Assembly (NCBI RefSeq): GCF_964355755.1
Contig: NC_092674.1
Location: forward strand, 5,001 to 67,000
Direction: 5' to 3'
Source: Antedon mediterranea
Lineage: Eukaryota; Echinodermata; Crinoidea; Comatulida; Antedonidae
DNA length: 62,000 bases
In this document: in pieces, positions 28,401-37,333 of the stretch
Position numbering within the stretch: position 1 is the stretch's first letter
Layout: every line of letters begins with the position of its first letter
The notes under the pieces: generated by a model
What the model saw: only the letters and a program-made list of their open reading frames with translations
Told to the model about the DNA's origin: nothing
The model's database searches: none
Program-made: the position numbers and the translations under genes

Positions 28401-31400
28401 AAACTGTAGTGTTATAATCATTACTTACCGTTCCATCTTCTGGAATAGTGCAATAGAAATGCAGTATTAACCAGTAGTATAAACTGTAGTGTTACAATCA
28501 TTACTTACCGTTCCATCTTTTGGAATAGTGCAATAGAAATGCAGTATTAACCAGTAGTATAAACTGTAGTGTTACAATCATTACTTACCGTTCCATCTTC
28601 TGGAATAGTGCAATAGAAATGCAGTATTAACCAGTAGTATAAACTGTAGTGTTATAATCATTACTTACCGTTCCATCTTCTGGAATAGTGCAATAGAAAT
28701 GCAGTATTAACCAGTAGTATAAACTGTAGTGTTATACTCATTACTTACCATTCCATCTTCTGGAATAGTGCAATAGAAATGCAGTATTAACCAGTAGTAT
28801 AAACTGTAGTGTTATAATCATTACTTACCATTCCATCTTCTGGAATAGTGCAATAGAAATGCAGTATTAACCAGTAGTATAAACTTGGAATAGTGCAATA
28901 GAAATGCAGTATTAACCAGTAGTATAAACTGTAGTGTTATAATCATTACTTACCGTTCCATCTTCTGGAATAGTGCAATAGAAATGCAGTATTAACCAGT
29001 AGTATAAACTGTAGTGTTACAATCATTACTTACCGTTCCATCTTTTGGAATAGTGCAATAGAAATGCAGTATTAACCAGTAGTATAAACTGTAGTGTTAC
29101 AATCATTACTTACCGTTCCATCTTCTGGAATAGTGCAATAGAAATGCAGTATTAACCAGTAGTATAAACTGTAGTGTTATAATCATTACTTACCGTTCCA
29201 TCTTCTGGAATAGTGCAATAGAAATGCAGTATTAACCAGTAGTATAAACTGTAGTGTTACAATCATTACTTACCGTTCCATCTTTTGGAATAGTGCAATA
29301 GAAATGCAGTATTAACCAGTAGTATAAACTGTAGTGTTATAATCATTACTTACCGTTCCATCTTCTGGAATAGTGCAATAGAAATGCAGTATTAACCAGT
29401 AGTATAAACTGTAGTGTTATAATCATTACTTACCGTTCCATCTTCTGGAATAGTGCAATAGAAATGCAGTATTAACCAGTAGTATAAACTGTAGTGTTAT
29501 AATCATTACTTACCGTTCCATCTTCTGGAATAGTGCAATAGAAATGCAGTATTTCTGTTCAGCTTTCAAGAGATGCTCTACCACAATACGACTTATCATA
29601 TGCTCAGCTTTTAACTTGTTCATCTTGATGAAAAACATTACTATGCTGAAAGTGTACATAATTTCAGCTTGTAAATTTCCAGTGTTACATGTAGCAACAA
29701 TCTGTTGACATACACTGAAGGACTCCCTAGGATTCACGTTAGGGTTATTCGCTATTTCAATTCCGATTTTTTGGAATATTACATTCAATCAAAATTAATG
29801 CAAATTTTATTACTCTCTTAATTAATAAAAATGTAGAATTTAGAATGCATTAAAACAATGTCATGATGATTAAATTCTAAATTAGACTACCTACTTCATA
29901 TGTGATGCTTGCAATATTTGTGTAATTGACAGTGAAGGTCCTTGGATTCCTTGCTCCTCTGTATTCAATTTTTTCCTAAAAATAATAATAATATTATACA
30001 GTTTATTCATCCAAAGTGCAGTCCAAAATTATCATAATAGAAACAACAATGCTAATTAAAGCCATTTTACGATTCCAAAACCAATATGCTGACCACCATA
30101 AAACATAGTTTGGAATAAATAAAACAATATTGCACTAATGCAATAGCAAGTGAGTCACGATACATTTTAGGATTGTAAAGTAGAAAATTCTGCATATCTC
30201 TTGGATACAATAAGAATATAACATCTGGCATAATGTGTACACTTTATTATAGTTACTTTGGGTAATTATTGACCCCATATACATTCAGCTGGCCCATCCT
30301 AGATATTATCTATTGAATATAATATGTAAATGATTGACCCCATATACATTCAGCTGGCCCATCCTACAGTAGATATTATCTATTGAATATAATATGTAAA
30401 TGATTGACCCCATATACATTCAGCTGGCCCATCCTAGATATTATCTATTGAATATAATATGTAAATGATTGACCCCATATACATTCAGCTGGCCCATCCT
30501 ATATATGTATTATTGACCCCATATACATTCAGCTGGCCCATCCTAGATATTATCTATTGAATATAATATGTAAATGATTGACCCCATATACATTCAGCTG
30601 GCCCATCCTAGATATGTATTATTGACCATATATACATTCAGCTGGCCCATCCTAGATATTATCTATTGAATATAATATGTAAATGATTGACCCCATATAC
30701 ATTCAGCTGGCCCATCCTAGATATTATCTATTGAATATAATATGTAAATGATTGACCCCATATACATTCAGCTGGCCCATCCTAGATATTATCTATTGAA
30801 TATAATATGTAAATGATTGACCCCATATACATTCAGTTGGCCCATCCTAGATATGTATTATTGACCCCATATACATTCAGCTGGCCCATCCTAGATATTA
30901 TCTATTGAATATAATATGTAAATGATAATAATAAGTTGTATGATGACAACAAAGCATGATCATTACACTATAAGAAAGAAAGCAAACTAACCAATCTTCA
31001 ATCATAGTGACATAAACTGCACAAGAAATCCAAGAAGTTGGATCAACCTACAAACAAAAAAGGTATATAGATTAAAAGTAATCACAAAATCTCCATTACA
31101 GCTAACTAACAGATAGAATGATCGTACTCTCTCATAGCCACAATTCATCAAAGCATTTATAATTTCCTGTTGCTCCAAAAGGTGTCTGGATAATAATGGC
31201 ATAACCTACAACAGGAAATCATAATTTAGAAAATGTTGTCATTTGTTTTATGTTCTCATTGATTTGTTGTATAATTGGGTGTATTTTAAAGTATTTTTAA
31301 CTAGTCCTTTAAAATGAACAAATAAATTAAATACACAATTCTATTATTGATGCATGTAAACAAGTTGACTTACTTTAAATTCCACACAAGAACTATCCAT

Positions 31401-31493
31401 CCAATCTCTCCAAATAAGCTGAGCATTGCGAGTTAATGATACTGACATTTCTAGTTGATTACATATCCTAATAAACTCGTCTTCAGACTGCAT
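11165..31493 (-). CDS. RB1: retinoblastoma protein (RB1) orthologue, 23 coding exons
   Basis: Pocket protein that represses E2F/DP transcription in the nucleus until cyclin-CDK phosphorylation releases it. Coding exons in transcript order: 31493-31374, 31205-31107, 31047-30992, 29975-29895, 29645-29514, 22594-22470, 22257-22147, 22043-21865, 21751-21603, 20798-20711, 20367-20194, 19691-19577, 19363-19212, 19019-18906, 18237-18037, 17933-17862, 14646-14542, 14460-14341, 13400-13333, 13152-13020, 12014-11890, 11519-11422, 11208-11165. They sum to 2661 nt (886 aa plus stop), close to vertebrate RB1, and every phase joins. All use GT-AG. The donor at 31107 is a weak GTTAGC chosen for frame; GTTAGT four bases earlier is the alternative. 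The short spacer between pockets and the MTPRS/GES C-terminus favour RB1 over RBL1/RBL2. The start ATG (31493) is the first in the RB_N exon, and an upstream coding exon is not excluded. Confidence 0.95.
11275..11340. repeat. short GTGTGTGCATGGGGG minisatellite
   Basis: Three to four imperfect copies of a G/T-rich 18-bp unit (GTGTGCATGTGGGGATGT and variants) in the last RB1 intron. Confidence 0.7.
11990..12945 (-). repeat. 56-bp array multiplying the exon-21 3' splice site of RB1
   Basis: About 17 copies of a 56-bp unit. On the coding (minus) strand each unit contains TACATAAATACAATT-type intron DNA, then ATGTATAG followed by GGTACAGAGAAACTAAGACA, the acceptor and first 27 nt of RB1 exon 21. 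Only the left-most copy (acceptor at 12015-12016) continues into the rest of the exon. Many inner copies read GGATACAGAG or GAGTACAGAG, a single-base change next to the AG. One 60-bp copy near 12650 has a 4-nt insertion, and one copy near 12720 has lost part of the unit. Confidence 0.93.
13901..14283. repeat. 79-bp minisatellite with telomere-like motif
   Basis: Nearly five copies of a 79-bp unit in the RB1 intron between exons 18 and 19. Four unit junctions carry GAGTTAGGGTTAGGGTTAAA, i.e. two to three TTAGGG telomere-type repeats. Copies are almost identical (one G/A difference, ACGTTT versus ACATTT), so the array is young. It does not overlap an exon. Confidence 0.9.
14341..18237 (-). CDS. 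RB1: RB1 exons 15-18: spacer and pocket B
   Basis: Exon 15 (18237-18037) begins SPMKQ, followed by a Ser/Thr-rich spacer and [20 protein letters not shown] (human [20 protein letters not shown]). Exon 16 (17933-17862) reads [11 protein letters not shown] and ends KDRHLDQ. Exon 17 starts [19 protein letters not shown]. Exon 18 contains [20 protein letters not shown] and SLKTFVLQF. These residues line the B fold that carries the LxCxE cleft. The intron between exons 16 and 17 (about 3.2 kb) holds the 89-bp junction array and a LINE fragment. Confidence 0.95.
14830..16590 (-). mobile_element. 5'-truncated LINE in RB1 intron 16
   Basis: Minus-strand non-LTR retrotransposon copy. 16545-16138 encodes RT motifs A to [41 protein letters not shown] and [11 protein letters not shown] (the YADD/FADD box intact, neighbouring residues decayed). 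15799-15299 encodes the C-terminal domain, [19 protein letters not shown] then GPKLWKELC. The two ORFs are separated by frameshifts, so the copy is dead. The 3' UTR-like part runs to about 14830 and contains a small 47-bp triplication at 15120-15250. The layout and SFADDT box resemble Jockey/CR1-group elements; the exact clade is uncertain. Confidence 0.85.
16593..17907 (-). repeat. 89-bp array multiplying the exon-16 5' splice site of RB1
   Basis: About 14.7 copies of an 89-bp unit. On the minus strand each contains CACAAACCATTGTTACTC, then AGACATTTAGATCAG followed by GTATGTTTTAATGG: the last ~44 nt of RB1 exon 16 (encoding the KDRHLDQ end) and its donor. Only the right-most copy (donor at 17861-17860) is attached to the full exon. 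Inner copies mostly have CTAGGATAG where the real exon has CAAGGATAG. They also vary GATCAG/GACCAG at the exon end and GGGCAAGG/GGACAAGG in the intron part. Confidence 0.94.
18906..20367 (-). CDS. RB1: RB1 exons 11-14: pocket A
   Basis: The A half of the pocket, which with B binds the E2F transactivation helix. Visible blocks are [19 protein letters not shown] (human QRYKLGVRLYYRVMESML), [17 protein letters not shown] then [38 protein letters not shown] then [16 protein letters not shown], and [17 protein letters not shown]. Exon borders fall where they do in vertebrate RB1. Sequence conservation is highest here and no stop or frameshift is present. Confidence 0.95.
19737..19970. repeat. 36-bp minisatellite, 6 copies
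   Basis: Six identical copies of a 36-bp unit starting CAACAATCATGGTAATTACG in an RB1 intron (between exons 11 and 12). Being a multiple of three, the unit gives a spurious plus-strand ORF. It does not include an exon edge. Confidence 0.92.
20711..22594 (-). CDS. RB1: RB1 exons 6-10: second N-terminal fold and inter-domain linker
   Basis: Exon 6 ends [12 protein letters not shown] and exon 7 reads [19 protein letters not shown], matching human SWITFLLAKG and ISFQLMLCVLDYFIKL. Exon 8 contains [19 protein letters not shown], and exon 9 contains [20 protein letters not shown] (human YEEIYLKNKDLDARLFLDH). Exon 10 reads [19 protein letters not shown] and leads into pocket A. The acceptor of exon 10 (20798) lies at the edge of the 73-bp array, whose units repeat its first 27 coding bases. 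Confidence 0.92.
20774..21286 (-). repeat. 73-bp array multiplying the exon-10 3' splice site of RB1
   Basis: Seven virtually identical 73-bp copies. On the minus strand each holds TTCCTTCCGTTTTCCATAG followed by GAGAGCTATCAATACTATCC, the polypyrimidine tract, AG and first ~27 nt of RB1 exon 10. After AAGGATT the repeats continue AGCAGAAGCAAATTAAACC, whereas the genuine exon continues GAAAAATCTTC. The genuine acceptor is the left-most copy (20799-20800). Near-identity of copies indicates a recent expansion. Confidence 0.95.
22690..29552 (-). repeat. 80-bp array (~86 copies) multiplying the exon-5 5' splice site of RB1
   Basis: Fills almost the whole intron between RB1 exons 5 and 6. On the minus strand each unit is AATACTGCATTTCTATTGCA, CTATTCCAGAAGATGGAACG, then GTAAGTAATGATTATAAC and more intron. 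The first ~41 nt are the end of coding exon 5 ([13 protein letters not shown]), followed by its consensus donor GTAAGT. Only the right-most copy (donor 29513-29512) is attached to the full exon. Copies differ mainly at two diagnostic sites (ATAATCA/ATACTCA and CTTCTGG/CTTTTGG), plus an 81-bp length variant (GTATTTAACC) and a rare GTTACAATCA form. One truncated unit occurs near 28885. Confidence 0.97.
29514..31493 (-). CDS. RB1: RB1 N-terminal cyclin-fold exons 1-5
   Basis: First RB_N cyclin fold. Exon 1 reads [20 protein letters not shown] and continues [15 protein letters not shown], matching the vertebrate FTALCQKLKIPDHVRERAW region. Exons 3-5 join as [18 protein letters not shown], then [19 protein letters not shown], and end [10 protein letters not shown], the counterpart of the human KLER exon end before TCELIY. 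The N-terminus is much shorter than in mammals and lacks the Ala/Pro-rich leader. Exon 5 (29645-29514) ends at the junction that has been amplified into the 80-bp array. Confidence 0.9.
30240..30935. repeat. 65/41-bp minisatellite in RB1 intron 3
   Basis: About ten units based on TTGACCCCATATACATTCAG and CTGGCCCATCCTAGATATT, alternating between a 65-bp long form and a ~41-bp short form that lacks the TCTATTGAATATAATATG part. It lies between exons 3 and 4 and contains no exon border. Confidence 0.9.
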
Positions 31494-31749
31494 TTTTCTA
31501 AATGTCCCCTTTCTACTAAAGTAAAAGAAAGGTAAAGAAACAACAAATATTGATTATCATTATACAATGTTTGTGCATGTCTGACTACTGGGCCTATAGC
31601 TAGGTAAGGCCTTGCCTCCAAATTATTATTTATTTTATTAATTTCGGCAAACACATTTATACAAACATAACAATACAAACAAAAATAGCTGGGCCTAGTA
31701 AACTGCGGCAAAAAGGATAGGGCCTAGCCTAGGCCTAGCCTATAGGGAT

Positions 31750-33850
31750 TACGGTCGAAGCGGCCGCCAACCAAAGCGGCCGCTAGTTCAATAACGGTGA
31801 TTTGTATGGAACGCCGTGTGTGCTTCGAGTGTTATTGTTTTGTTACAACAACTCCATTGGCCCATGTGCTTTAATATTTGATTGTCGTTGGTTCGACAGG
31901 TTTTCTTTGATCGTAAATAACAATCTAAATGCATTATTATGTAATTTATTCTCTTTTTTACAGATTGTGATAAGTTCATTTAAAAGAAATGGCCGATCAG
32001 CGATATCACTTGTTTTTCAACTGTTGTAAATTTTACTCGAAATTAGCCAATGATATATATAATAAAAAAATATATATATATATATTTGTTATTGTATACT
32101 AATTAATTAGAAAATTAACTACTGTACTACCAAGAAACCAAAGTGTTCGCAGGTCTCATAATTAACTTTCAATTTATTCACAATAACATGAGCAATTTAT
32201 TTATATCATACATTATATTTTTATATTGAATTGTTTAATTAACATTAAAATCATACATTATATTTATTTATATATTAAATTATTTAATTAACATATTAAA
32301 ATCATACATCATACATGATATTTATACATTAAATTATTAAATTAATATTAAAATCATACATGATATTTATATATTAAATTAACATTAAAATCGTACATTT
32401 ATATTTATATATTAAATTATTAAATTAAAACAAAAAAAATTAAACATTTTAGGTAATAAGTTTAATTAACTAATAACAACATAATTTGTTATTAACATAT
32501 ACAATTTTAACTAATTAATTACGGCTAATAACGCGACTGGCGGCCAGCAATAATGCCCTAGCGGTTCGTGTTCCTCTTGAGTATTCGTCCCACAGCAGGT
32601 TCAGGCGGACCGTTGCGCGTGCAGCATGGCGTGATTGATTGCGTAGGTTATCCTCCCTGCCGACCAACTCTGCATGAATCGCAACTGTCTGGCCTTCATC
32701 CAATAGCAGCTTACAAAGTAAGTAGAAGTGTAGATTAGCTGCAGATAACAAAAAAACATTTAAAAATTACATAAGATGATCAATAAAAAAAATGCAGGTG
32801 GGTTGGTGAAAGACAAAATTAAACTGTTGACAAAATGAATGTTTGAAGTTATTCTTACATTTCTTTGCTCTTTGGTTAAGGCGTTGGTGATACCCTTCCA
32901 CGTCATTATTTGTCCTTATTTGCTGGCGGAACATCATTTGCCACCGATCACAGGTATCGCATAACAGACCTTCTTCATTCTCTCTTACAGGTTGCTGACA
33001 GTCTATACATTCGAACATTTTGATAACAGTTTTGGAAGTAATGTGGATAAATAAAAATTTCTGACTTTATATGGACATATGAACTCGCGTGCGTGGTTTT
33101 TGCGCAATAATAGACCGGTACACAAAGACCATTGAAGACGAATGTGTTACCGCACAGTGATAAAGCGCGCAACATCAAACACAACTTTGAGACAATACAT
33201 GCAACTTTACACAATGTTTCTGTTGTAATTCGCGTTGCTTTATTGAAAACACAAACAGTCCAACACATCGTATTCATTTTTTATTTGAAAACTTTACTTA
33301 ATAAATAAATCCACAAAACAATGACATGAACGCTTTACATAGTATTACTTATAAAACAACCACGCCAGGATAGAAATGTAATGATCAATGAAATACATTT
33401 GCCACGCAAATGTAAGTTAATACTGTACAAATACTATAGATTATAATGAAATATTAAGATTCGATGTAAATTAAAATATAACATTCGACTCGCATGTAAA
33501 GTAATGATACAATTTACATTGATTTACTGTAAGTTAACACTGTACAAATACTATAGATTTCATGTAAATTAATAAGGAAATGTACATTGATTTAATGCAA
33601 TAAATAAATAATATAATAGAACACATTCTACTAGTACTACTATATATATAAATACTGTAGATTATATAATATGTAAATATATATATGTAAATTAGCGAAC
33701 GTAAGTATTATTAATATACCTTTCTGTAACTCAATGCCATAGGCCATGACGTTGACAACTACAATCCAAGCTTAAAGCACGCATGGCGTTCCATACAAAT
33801 AACGATATTACACTGGCGGCCGCTTTGGTTGGCGGCCGCTTCGACCATAC
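31750..33850 (-). mobile_element. MULE-type DNA transposon, internally deleted
   Basis: Bounded by inverted repeats of ~70 bp. The left end reads GGTCGAAGCGGCCGCCAACC; the right end is its inverse, closing GGCGGCCGCTTCGACC near 33846, and similarity extends inward to TTTGTATGGAACGCC. Inside, on the minus strand, 33018-32767 begins FECIDCQQPVRENEEGLLCD with CDRW (zinc-binding N-terminus of invertebrate MULE proteins). It jumps straight to RTNNDVEGYHQRLNQRAKK, the C-terminal signature, and the C-terminus continues at 32751-32515 (YLLCKLLLDEGQ to LLWDEY). The DDE catalytic core is absent. I found no clear 9-bp target duplication. The region 32040-32515 is AT-rich with degenerate ~60-bp repeats. 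Confidence 0.8.
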
Positions 33851-34260
33851 TCCGCCTATAGGCCCCTAAACTAAGAATACAGGCGTTAGCCAGGGGCCGG
33901 GCCTATCTACCTTGTACTAGCTGGCCTACTTACTAGCCTCCCTAGGACCCTAGCGTACTTAATAGGCCTACCTAGCTAGCTAGAGAGCTGGCCTAGCTAG
34001 GTAGGCCTTATTATAGAGTACAGAGAGACAGAGTAGTGGTAGGCAGGCCTACTCTACTCTAGGTAGGGCTAGCCTAGTCTCGCTATCGCCTAATACGCCT
34101 AAAAATTAGGGCCAGGACCCATCTAGCCTAGGGCCTACTACTAAGGCCTACCTAGGCTAGGCGCTAGTACTAGCCTAGGCCTAGTAGTACTACTACTAGG
34201 CCTAGCCTAGGCTAGTAGTAGGCTTAGGCTAGCTGCCAGCACTGACTGAGTTGGGCCATT
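33850..34260. repeat. GCCTAG-rich low-complexity region
   Basis: Dense runs of GGCCTAG, CCTAGG and TAGTAGTAC with many short palindromes, just upstream of the candidate RB1 promoter. A smaller patch of the same composition lies at 31700-31745 on the other side of the MULE. No gene seen. Confidence 0.7.
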
Positions 34261-34361
34261 AGCAGCGCCTAGATATGCCCTCTTTAGGCTATCGACAGAG
34301 TTAATATTATTCTTTACTCCATGGTTAATTATTACAAACATATATAGTACAATATAAATAC

Positions 34362-34510
34362 CTACTTGTACAACTAAACCACCTATAAATTAACTCGGAA
34401 CAACCGTGAATTCTCTGCTCCGCAGACAAGCATCGGCCTTCCCCTTTTTATAATGGACAGAAAATCCCCGCGAAATCAACACTAAATACAGCAATCTCAT
34501 TGGCTAATAA
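34362..34510 (-). promoter_or_regulatory. candidate RB1 promoter with E2F-like site, TATA and 5' UTR exon
   Basis: Reading on the minus strand: an inverted CCAAT box (CCAAT at 34503-34499), TTTCGCGGGG (34475-34466, matching the E2F consensus TTTSSCGC core), TTATAAAAAGGGG (34453-34441, TATA-like), then ~60 nt ending CAAGTAG before GTATTT (34361-34356), usable as a donor. This would be a non-coding first exon (about 34420-34362) spliced to the RB_N exon at 31.5 kb. Vertebrate RB1 promoters contain an E2F site used for autoregulation, so the arrangement is plausible. It rests on motif matching alone. Confidence 0.45.
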
Positions 34511-34649
34511 TAAAAGAAGGAAGACCAAACCAACCAATTTGATGATGATGCGTGGATATGGCAGCAGTGGCCTCTTTTCTCCGGCGGCCGCGGCGCGCGG
34601 ATAAAAAAAAAACCAACACTCTACACAACAGCTAATTTCAACATAATTA

Positions 34650-36339
34650 CCGTAAATCTTCTAATTGTAACCCGGGTTATATTATTCTTTGATTGTTTTG
34701 TAGGGTGGGTTACTATTAAAAGGGGGGTTATTATAGAGTAACATAATAACCCCTTTCTAATAGTACTAATCTTAAATTAGGCACCTGAAAATATTAACCC
34801 ACCCCTAACTTTTCCGGTCAGCAACTCATATAGCAAAATAATAAAATAGTACGAATAAACAAATTTGGTTGAACTCTAACTTCATTTTATAAACTCAAAA
34901 ACACTCCCGAGATCAACATGCATTATTGTTATGTCGCTACTTGTGGTCGAAAATCAATAGAAAAAATATTTGATGAACTGTCAAGGGTTGTAATTAAAAT
35001 ATCCTTATTTTGAACTAAAACTGGAACAATAATCGAGGCATAGGCTGGAGTACTTACATACAAATAAAGGATCATCGACAGTCACATTGTGAAAAATGCC
35101 ATTAAGGAATAAATCGTGTTAAAAGCAAATTCAAATGTTGATTTTAGTGTCATATTCAGGCCCGTAGCCAGGGGGGGTTTTTATGGTTCGGGCGAACCCC
35201 CCTTTACAGCGAACCCCCCTTAACCGACTGCGAACCCCCATCCCCGACATGCCCAATACCTCACCCTCATCTCCAAAACTCCTCCAAATACGTGCCCCAC
35301 AGTACAAAAAATTGTTTGTAAATTGAAAAATGCGTAAACTTGTTCGTGAACCTTCTTCTCTGTATGAGCGTCAACTAGCGATACGTGTCTGTAAATTTCT
35401 AAAAGCTGCAAATGAATTGCCGATTTTAACCTGAAAAATAAATGTTTGGTCCCTGCATGTAACATGATATTGACGCGTCTCATAGCGAACTGGGGCACGA
35501 ACGATTCGTACAAAGGACACCGCCAGACAACTGCGTACCTATAATTGTTTAGATCACTGGCAGTCAGGCAGCATGCATAAAGTATATAGCCTTCCGACGT
35601 ACATCAGTATTTATGTGTGACTATGAAGTATAATGTATCATAGAGGATTATAGTGAATATTAAAATTTTACACTATAATATCTATGGTATCAAGTACTGT
35701 AGTTCACATTATGGCATCCGATTATTTTTTTCTAGACCACCAGCCGATACGTACTAAAATGTATCAATATCACCTATTTAAATATTTATATTCCTCAACA
35801 AATTGCTGTAAATAAATATTATAGATAGAGCTAGCAAATAGCATTTGCCTTCAACCAGTGTTCTTTTTTCGGGGCTGCTCCTAGATGTACGTTCGCATTG
35901 AACTTGAACGCAAAACAAAATACGGAGTAAATGATCAAACAATCGGCGGTTCCGCACAGAGCACGCGCATCTAACATACGGCAACAAATAGTTATCGTCC
36001 TTTAAATTATCGACGTGTTTGAAAAGGAGGAAAAAAGTACGATCTTTTTGCTCATTGGTAGCATGCTGCACGAGAGTGTCTTTTCCGGCCATCTAGGGGT
36101 GTCATTTAACAAAATTCGCTTCGCATCAGGCCCCACCCCCAGGGGTGGGGGGGGGGGGGGTTGACCCAAATATTTAGTGTCCGAACCCCCCCTTGACCGA
36201 TCCTGGCTACGGCCCTGATATTGTCAATAGTTTTACTAGTGACTCTAATGTTAGTGGGTTAGATTGACTTATAAGGTGGGTTACTATTAGAAGGCGGGGT
36301 TACTATATTAGAGTGTGAGTTCTATTAGAAGATGTACGG
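34650..36339. mobile_element. mariner-like element with nested insertion
   Basis: Imperfect terminal inverted repeats: the left end CCGTAAATCTTCTAATTGTA matches the inverse of the right end CCGTACATCTTCTAATAG. Both are preceded by TA, as expected for a Tc1/mariner-type TA target. Related sub-terminal GGGTGGGTTACTATTA blocks occur near both ends. No transposase ORF is visible, so it would be non-autonomous. The hAT-like element at 35157-36217 sits inside it. Confidence 0.5.
35157..36217. mobile_element. non-autonomous element with CAGG..GTAGCCAGG termini
   Basis: The left end CAGGCCCGTAGCCAGGGGGG and the inverse of the right end CAGGGCCGTAGCCAGGATCG form terminal inverted repeats, each followed inward by GGGGGTTCG/CGAACCCCCC tracts. 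Flanks carry a matching ATATT on both sides (35152-35156 and 36218-36222). This terminus style is common in hAT-like MITEs of marine animals, but a hAT would normally duplicate 8 bp and only 5 bp match here. Internal ORFs (35513-35220 and 36092-35778, minus) have no motif I recognise. Confidence 0.65.
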
Positions 36340-37333
36340 TATACAAGAACCATTGTGTAGACACAATTTTTATGTGTGTAGATATAGCTCGTAGAAATTA
36401 TAGTGTACACATCTTTAGCCTAAAAAGTAGTGTCCCGCTTTGTGATAATATCTGCAAAATTCTGTTTAGACATAGAACAATACTTCGATCGGTTGATAAC
36501 AACATTTCTTTCCCAACAAATATTTCAAAGAAAAAAAAACACATGTTCACATGAATTTTTTTTTATAGTAGCAGCATATAGTAGTAGGCCAAAATGTTAA
36601 TGGAATATGTTCAAGAATTATTCCATGATATCTCAGCAAGTGTACTAAATGCATTTAGAAAATTAGTCAAAAAACAATCTCGCATCGGAACGGCATAGCA
36701 TCTAAACTTAATTTTCTTTACTTCTTTTTAAACTTCTTTTACCTCAAGGACTCCTTGATTTTATTATTGTTTTATATCTTGTTTTTTTATTATTTTTTTA
36801 TCCATATTAACTTGTTTTATGTTATTTTGATCAAATGAATGAATGAATGTAGGCGGCTATTGTTTAGAGAGCGGCGGCTCACTCGTCACAATTAAGTTTT
36901 CCAATTCGATACTTTTTCTCTCTTATCTTGGATCATGATTTATTTTACAGCATGATCTTGAATTGATTTTACAACTCATAAAATATATCTAATTTAATAA
37001 TATCTATTTAATATAGAAATAAAAAAGGATTTAGGCCTATCAAATCTTTTAATAATAGTAATTTATTCAAGTGTCACAACAAGATCATAACAAAATATAA
37101 CAAAAACGGAAATTAATCGAACCAGGGTTTTTTCCAAATGATTACTATGGTAGTCTATGTAATCAACAACAGCAGACATGGAAAATTGTAATCATAGTGA
37201 TTATTAAATCTAAGAATGGACTAAGTTACTAAGTCTATAAATAGTGTACCTACTGTAAAGTATACAATGCATTTGGCCTACCTATAGTCAAAACCTGTTG
37301 GGACTATTACATACACACAACATGAACTCATGT
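36340..37333. other. intergenic DNA, nothing recognised
   Basis: AT-rich, non-repetitive intergenic DNA between two transposons. A short run of GAATGAATGAATG lies near 36835. No exon, element end or RNA gene seen. Confidence 0.5.

Noticed and set aside
22690-29552. CRISPR-like array
   Set aside because: Units are contiguous and uniform with no variable spacers; this is an animal intron and the unit is part of an RB1 exon border.
29510-29788. 92-codon ORF as a stand-alone gene, or a helical-repeat protein
   Set aside because: Only 29645-29514 is exon; joined in phase it matches the RB N-terminal fold, and the rest of the ORF is intron.
34383-34433. Upstream ORF in the RB1 leader
   Set aside because: Its ATG lies too close to the TATA-like box to be inside the transcript if that box is used.
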